The notes under the pieces: generated by a model
Told to the model about the DNA's origin: nothing
Database searches by the model: none
What the model saw: only the letters and a program-made list of their open reading frames with translations
Part shown: piece after piece, positions 59,514 to 64,000 of the stretch
Numbering within the stretch: position 1 is the stretch's first letter
How the letters are laid out: the number at the start of each line of letters is the position of its first letter
Origin: Psychromonas sp. L1A2
Lineage (GTDB): Bacteria > Pseudomonadota > Gammaproteobacteria > Enterobacterales > Psychromonadaceae
Direction of reading: 5' to 3'
Assembly (NCBI RefSeq): GCF_009828855.1
Contig: NZ_WUAG01000002.1
Span: 1,488,001-1,552,000, forward strand
Length of the DNA: 64,000 nt
Position numbers and translations under genes: made by a program

Positions 59514-60152
59514 CTATGCTTTAACAGCAGGTTTGATGAATACGTTGCCATTTTTCGCACCAGCTACTGCACCTTTAACGAGCAGTAAATTGCGTTCAAT
59601 GTCTACGCGAACAACTTCAAGGTTTTGAGTCGTAACACGCTCAGCACCCATATGACCAGCCATTTTCTTGCCTTTAAATACGCGTCCTGGTGTTTGACAT
59701 TGGCCAATTGAACCTGGAGCACGATGGCTAATAGAGTTACCATGAGTCGCATCTTGCATAGAGAAATTCCAACGCTTAACAGCACCTTGGAAACCTTTAC
59801 CTTTAGATTGACCAGTAACATCTACTTTATTTATTTCGTTGAACAACTCAACGCTTAGCTCAGCACCAACTTGAATATCTGCACCTTCGTCTTGACCAAG
59901 GCGGAATTCCCATAAACCACGACCTGCTTCTACACCTGCTTTCGCAAAGTGACCAGCTTCAGGTTTGTTTACACGGCTTGCTTTTTTAGAGCCAGCTGTT
60001 ACTTGAATAGCTTGGTAGCCATCAGTATCAAGTGTTTTAACTTGAGTAACACGGTTTGGTGAACATTCTAGAACTGTAACTGGAATAGAGACACCATCTT
60101 CAGTGAAGATGCGAGTCATACCAACTTTACGACCTACTAGACCGATTGTCAT
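59514..60152 (-). CDS. rplC: 50S ribosomal protein L3
   Basis: 212 residues. Early 50S assembly protein reaching the peptidyl-transferase centre with the loop [17 protein letters not shown], which contains the glutamine that PrmB methylates in E. coli. Fifteen bp after rpsJ. Confidence 0.97.
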   Translation of the reverse strand: MTIGLVGRKVGMTRIFTEDGVSIPVTVLECSPNRVTQVKTLDTDGYQAIQVTAGSKKASRVNKPEAGHFAKAGVEAGRGLWEFRLGQDEGADIQVGAELSVELFNEINKVDVTGQSKGKGFQGAVKRWNFSMQDATHGNSISHRAPGSIGQCQTPGRVFKGKKMAGHMGAERVTTQNLEVVRVDIERNLLLVKGAVAGAKNGNVFIKPAVKA

Positions 60153-60167
60153 TACGATAACTCCTCT

Positions 60168-60652
<485 letters not shown>

Positions 60653-60655
60653 CGT

Positions 60656-60683
60656 ATAATACATTAACTATGAACTAAGGCAA
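60656..60683 (-). promoter_or_regulatory. Candidate S10 operon promoter
   Basis: TTGCCT (60678-60683) and TATTAT (60656-60661) with a 16-bp spacer, followed by GC-rich ACGCCC. It would start transcription near 60649. Confidence 0.55.
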
Positions 60684-60743
60684 GTATTTATTGCTAGTTT
60701 GTTTAAAAAACATTCAAAAGGATCTGCTTAGCTCTAATACTAT

Positions 60744-60781
60744 AAGGATCGCTTCGTTACTCGTATTAACGACCCTTTTTT
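60744..60781 (+). terminator. Terminator-like hairpin in front of tmcA
   Basis: AAGGATCG (60744-60751) pairs with CGACCCTT (60770-60777), one mismatch, followed by a six-T run. No plus-strand gene lies upstream, so it may act in the tmcA leader. The remaining spacer (60684-60743) shows nothing else. Confidence 0.45.
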
Positions 60782-60841
60782 ATGTTACATTTTGTACTTA
60801 TTCAATGTTTATTCTTCATTTTATCATCACTAGGATCTCTT

Positions 60842-62866
60842 GTGTCAGTCGTCACTCAATTTTACCAGCAACTTAAATCTTTAGCCGAGCAATCTAACCA
60901 TAGACAGTTGTGCTGTATTCAAGGAACTCTACAATGGTGTTTTGAGGAAGCCTCAGCAATTATTGAATTTGAAAACAGAGATTATAAATGGTGTGGAGAA
61001 AGCCCTGCTTCTATTAAAGCTTGTCTTTATTCATCTTTGTTAGGTCAAGATGTCCATTTACTATTTATGAATATGCACCAACAATTTGATGCAAATATGT
61101 TTGCTGCGGCAGAAGGAGCAGTGTGTGGTGGTTCGGTCATTGTTTTACTATTACCAGATCAAACAACCATAGATGATCATTTTTCATTGTATATGCAGAA
61201 ACAACTCATTAACCATAAAATCCCTATATTGAAAGATACCCAACAACCTTCATTAATAGATGAGCAGCTAATACTCCCTGCTTCTAATCAATACTTATAT
61301 ATAGAAGAACAACAACAGGCGATTAAGCAAATCATTAACACAGTAAAAGGACATCGACGCCGACCTTTAGTTATTACTGCAAATAGAGGAAGAGGAAAAT
61401 CAGCTAGTTTAGGGATTGCTGCAGCAGCCTTAATCAATCAAGGTTTATCTAAAATCATAATTTGTGCCCCAAGTAAGCAAACAGCTACCACTATGTATAA
61501 ACATGCAACACAAACGTTAATGAACCAGAATGATTTGCAACGACTTGTTTTCATGCCTCCCGATGCCTTAAATTATGAGCAACCAGAGTGTGACTTACTA
61601 ATCATTGATGAGGCCGCTGCGATTCCACTTAAGCTATTAATTACGTTTACAAAGCGCTATTCTCGAATTGTATTTGCAACGACACAGTTTGGTTATGAAG
61701 GCTCAGGACGAGGGTTTGCTTTACGTTTTCAGAAACAGCTTAATGCCATCGCTCCTGAATGGCGCTCTTTTCGTCTTACCCACCCAATACGTTGGGCTGA
61801 AAATGATCCTGTTGAAACATTTACTCTTACAAGTTTATGTCTAATTGAACAATCAACGCAAACTGCAATAAATGATAATTCCCTTAACCCAACCATTTCG
61901 ATCATTGAACAAGTGAAGTTACTTCAACAACCTAAATTACTGAATCAGCTATTCACACTCCTCATTAATGCACACTATCAAACCAAACCTTCGAACTTAG
62001 CAGCTTTATTAAACGATCAAAATTTAACGATTATTGCGATGCAACAAGGCAAACAAATATTAGCCGTTGCATTAATCAATAATGAAGGTGAATTTGATCA
62101 AACAACAAGCGAACAAATCTATCAAGGCAAACGCAGACCTAACGGACATTTAATTGCTCAATCATTAACTTTCCACAGTGGTTTTAAAAATGCAGCTACC
62201 CAGTCATTTGCTCGTATTCAACGTATTGCTGTTCAACCAACGTTACAAAAGAAACGATTAGGTAGTCAATTACTACAATGGATAATTAATTGGTCCATTA
62301 CACAGCAATTTGATCATTTGAGTGCGAGCTTTGCAGCGAGCGATAATTTATTACAATTTTGGTTACGTCATGAATTACAAGTTCTACGTATTGGAATTCG
62401 CAAAGATAAGAGCAGTGGACAACATTCATTCATGGTGAACTTACCTTTAAGCCAACAAGGTAAAGAATTACACCATCAAATACAGACTGATTTCCATAAA
62501 CAGGTTAAAGTACAGTTTAGCCGACAGCTTAGACAATTAGATTCATCATTAATTATCGTATTATGGCCGCAAGTTGCATTCGAACAATTGAAAGCATCAA
62601 CACAACAAGCGTTATCAGCTTATGTCAATGCGAATCGAAGTTATGACAATGTTGAGTACTTATTAATTGAATTATTATATAGCTCATCATTAGCGACATT
62701 AAACAACCAACAACAACGTTGTTTAGTAGAAAAAGTAATTCAAAACCATAGTTGGCAAGAAATAATACAGCAACACCATTTTACTGGACAAAAACAAGCA
62801 CAAGCATTCGTAAAAAAATGTATTGATGACTTACTTACGCAACAAATAAGAGAACACACAACATAA
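60842..62866 (+). CDS. tmcA: tRNA(Met) cytidine acetyltransferase TmcA
   Basis: Acetylates the wobble cytidine (ac4C34) of elongator tRNA-Met using acetyl-CoA and ATP. 674 residues (E. coli 671): N-terminal domain, RNA helicase-like module with Walker A ANRGRGKSAS and Walker B LLIIDEAAAIP, a GNAT acetyltransferase domain (RIQRIAVQPTLQKKRLGSQL) and a tRNA-binding tail. Start taken as GTG 60842, with AGGA 6 bp before it; the ATG at 60782 would add a non-conserved hydrophobic stretch and directly follows the T run of a hairpin. Its stop overlaps the rsuA start (TAATG). Confidence 0.93.
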   Translation: MSVVTQFYQQLKSLAEQSNHRQLCCIQGTLQWCFEEASAIIEFENRDYKWCGESPASIKACLYSSLLGQDVHLLFMNMHQQFDANMFAAAEGAVCGGSVIVLLLPDQTTIDDHFSLYMQKQLINHKIPILKDTQQPSLIDEQLILPASNQYLYIEEQQQAIKQIINTVKGHRRRPLVITANRGRGKSASLGIAAAALINQGLSKIIICAPSKQTATTMYKHATQTLMNQNDLQRLVFMPPDALNYEQPECDLLIIDEAAAIPLKLLITFTKRYSRIVFATTQFGYEGSGRGFALRFQKQLNAIAPEWRSFRLTHPIRWAENDPVETFTLTSLCLIEQSTQTAINDNSLNPTISIIEQVKLLQQPKLLNQLFTLLINAHYQTKPSNLAALLNDQNLTIIAMQQGKQILAVALINNEGEFDQTTSEQIYQGKRRPNGHLIAQSLTFHSGFKNAATQSFARIQRIAVQPTLQKKRLGSQLLQWIINWSITQQFDHLSASFAASDNLLQFWLRHELQVLRIGIRKDKSSGQHSFMVNLPLSQQGKELHHQIQTDFHKQVKVQFSRQLRQLDSSLIIVLWPQVAFEQLKASTQQALSAYVNANRSYDNVEYLLIELLYSSSLATLNNQQQRCLVEKVIQNHSWQEIIQQHHFTGQKQAQAFVKKCIDDLLTQQIREHTT

Positions 62867-63558
62867 TGAGACTCGACAAATTTATCTGTGAATCAACAGA
62901 ATTGACACGTAGCGAAGCAAAGAGTGCTATTCGTAAAGGTTTAATCAGCAATCAGGCTGGCACATTACGTAGTGGTTCTTACAAAATCGTTGCTGACGAT
63001 ATTATTGAATTTAAAGGTCAGGTAATCACAACGCGAGGATTTCGCTATATTATGCTTAATAAACCAGCTGGTTTTATTAGCTCGAATGTTGATGAGCAAA
63101 TGCCTAGTTTATTAAACCTTATCGATATAGAGAAAAAACAAAACGTATTTATCGCAGGTCGTTTAGATGCAGATACAACAGGCTTAATTTTAATCACAGA
63201 TGATGGCCAATGGTCACATCAAGTAACGAGCCCACGTAAGAAGTGTGAAAAGCGTTACCGTATCTCTTTACAAGACCCAATCAGTGACGATGCAATCGCA
63301 CTTTTTTCTGAGGGTATTCAACTTAAAAGTGAAAGCCAAGCTTGTTTACCTGCAAAATTAGAAGTATTAAGTGAAAAAGAAGTACTATTAACGATTAGTG
63401 AAGGTAAATACCATCAAGTGAAACGTATGTTTGCTGCAGTAGGTAACTATGTAACTAAACTGCATAGAGAGCAAATAGGTGACGTCGAATTAGACCATAA
63501 CCTAGCCTTAGGAGAATCGCGCTTTTTAACGGAGCAAGAGGTCAATGGATTCAAATAA
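62866..63558 (+). CDS. rsuA: 16S rRNA pseudouridine(516) synthase RsuA
   Basis: Isomerises U516 in 16S rRNA. 230 residues: S4-like RNA-binding domain (RLDKFICESTELTRSEAKSA at 2-21) and catalytic domain with the nucleophile in AGRLDADTTGLIL and the KYHQVKRMFAAVGN motif. Overlaps tmcA by one base and the MGMT gene by 14 bp, so the three genes form one operon devoted mostly to RNA modification. Confidence 0.93.
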   Translation: MRLDKFICESTELTRSEAKSAIRKGLISNQAGTLRSGSYKIVADDIIEFKGQVITTRGFRYIMLNKPAGFISSNVDEQMPSLLNLIDIEKKQNVFIAGRLDADTTGLILITDDGQWSHQVTSPRKKCEKRYRISLQDPISDDAIALFSEGIQLKSESQACLPAKLEVLSEKEVLLTISEGKYHQVKRMFAAVGNYVTKLHREQIGDVELDHNLALGESRFLTEQEVNGFK

Positions 63559-63868
63559 ATCATTTAATCAACAATGTTACGACTTACTTCGTCAAATACC
63601 AACAGGTAAAGTTGTAACCTATGCAGATATTGCTCATCAGCTTGGTGGTAAAGCCTATCAAGCAGTGGGCAATGCGATGGCAAAAAATCCAGATGTAATC
63701 ATCGTGCCATGCCATCGAGTGGTCAATAGCAATGGCAACATCGGAAAGTTTGCATTAGGCACAGATAAGAAAATAGCCCTTCTAAAACAAGAAGGCATTA
63801 TTATTAATACTGATACAGTGAATCCAAAAGTAGTTAATTTAAATAAACAACGTCATACATTTAAGTAA
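63545..63868 (+). CDS. Single-domain MGMT-family alkyltransferase (DNA-binding domain with catalytic Cys)
   Basis: 107 residues: only the C-terminal DNA-binding domain of O6-alkylguanine-DNA methyltransferase. The winged-helix (GKVVTYADIAHQLG) is followed by GNAMAKNPDVIIVPCHRVV with the alkyl-accepting cysteine in PCHR, and then NSNGNIGKFA. Because the cysteine is present, it is not an Atl protein, which has Trp there. True repair activity is plausible. The start overlaps the end of rsuA by 14 bp. It is close to the right edge; 63869-64000 shows no gene. Confidence 0.85.
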   Translation: MDSNKSFNQQCYDLLRQIPTGKVVTYADIAHQLGGKAYQAVGNAMAKNPDVIIVPCHRVVNSNGNIGKFALGTDKKIALLKQEGIIINTDTVNPKVVNLNKQRHTFK

Positions 63869-64000
63869 GTCTCGGCATTTACCTATATTAGTAAATTTAG
63901 CTACATTAGTAATATTTAACAGCATTAATAATAAAGCACAGCAATAACGTTAAAAAGGAAGGTATTGAATGAGATAACAATACCTCTCTTTAAACGTCTT

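Noticed and set aside
60782-60841. ATG start for tmcA at 60782
   Set aside because: It directly follows a T run of a hairpin and gives a non-conserved hydrophobic extension. The GTG at 60842 with AGGA is better.

Overview
The window is an AT-rich gammaproteobacterial chromosome segment. Protein similarity and gene order point to a marine Alteromonadales-type organism, Psychromonas-like by my reading; that genus call is an inference. Nearly everything is chromosomal core: cofactor synthesis, nitrogen assimilation, redox defence, tRNA and rRNA modification, and the full S10-spc-alpha ribosomal protein cluster. I see no tRNA or rRNA genes, CRISPR array, prophage or transposase. The only mobile-type DNA is a small family of palindromic intergenic repeats.

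Layout. 1-2651: end of glpG, an orphan FliL-like gene, then ubiC-ubiA. 2652-3257: a 223-bp MITE-like repeat. 3258-6165 (-): peroxiredoxin-glutaredoxin fusion and rep helicase. 6381-11215 (+): TetR regulator with a palindromic operator, then membrane-fusion protein and RND pump. 11389-16318 (-): rph-pyrE, a two-sensor-domain GGDEF protein with a degenerate signature, and a DUF481 barrel. 16612-19503 (-): pitrilysin-type protease. 19710-23312 (+): five minor pilin genes ending in a very large PilX-like protein. 23389-26798 (-): yihY-dtd and typA. 27038-34340 (+): nitrogen block with NtrC sites, a sigma54 promoter, glnA (GSI), a second sigma54 promoter, glnN (GSIII), a DUF4124 gene and ntrB-ntrC. 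34464-46640: an unknown protein, recG, pldA, trmH with a DUF2868/DUF3482 membrane-GTPase pair, a SieB-like membrane protein, a large Ig-like lipoprotein and oxyR. 46908-60479 (-): rplQ through rpsJ in the same order as E. coli. 60842-63868 (+): tmcA, rsuA and a one-domain MGMT.

How the genes work together. NtrB-NtrC would activate the sigma54 promoters of both glutamine synthetases, so the nitrogen block looks like one self-contained regulon. OxyR has both redox cysteines, and the peroxiredoxin-glutaredoxin gene is a plausible target. The ribosomal cluster keeps three transcription units, with terminator hairpins and promoter-like sequences at the S10/spc and spc/alpha junctions and a structured S10 leader.

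Main oddities. rpsK and rpsD both carry reading-frame breaks within about 500 bp of each other (net -2 and -1 nt). They are most likely sequence errors because both genes are essential. Other points of interest are the tandem GSI/GSIII pair with separate sigma54 promoters, the beta-repeat PilX, the EEDDF GGDEF variant with an intact I-site, the DUF2868/DUF3482 pair, and the MITE-like repeats. I found no clearly unprecedented system.
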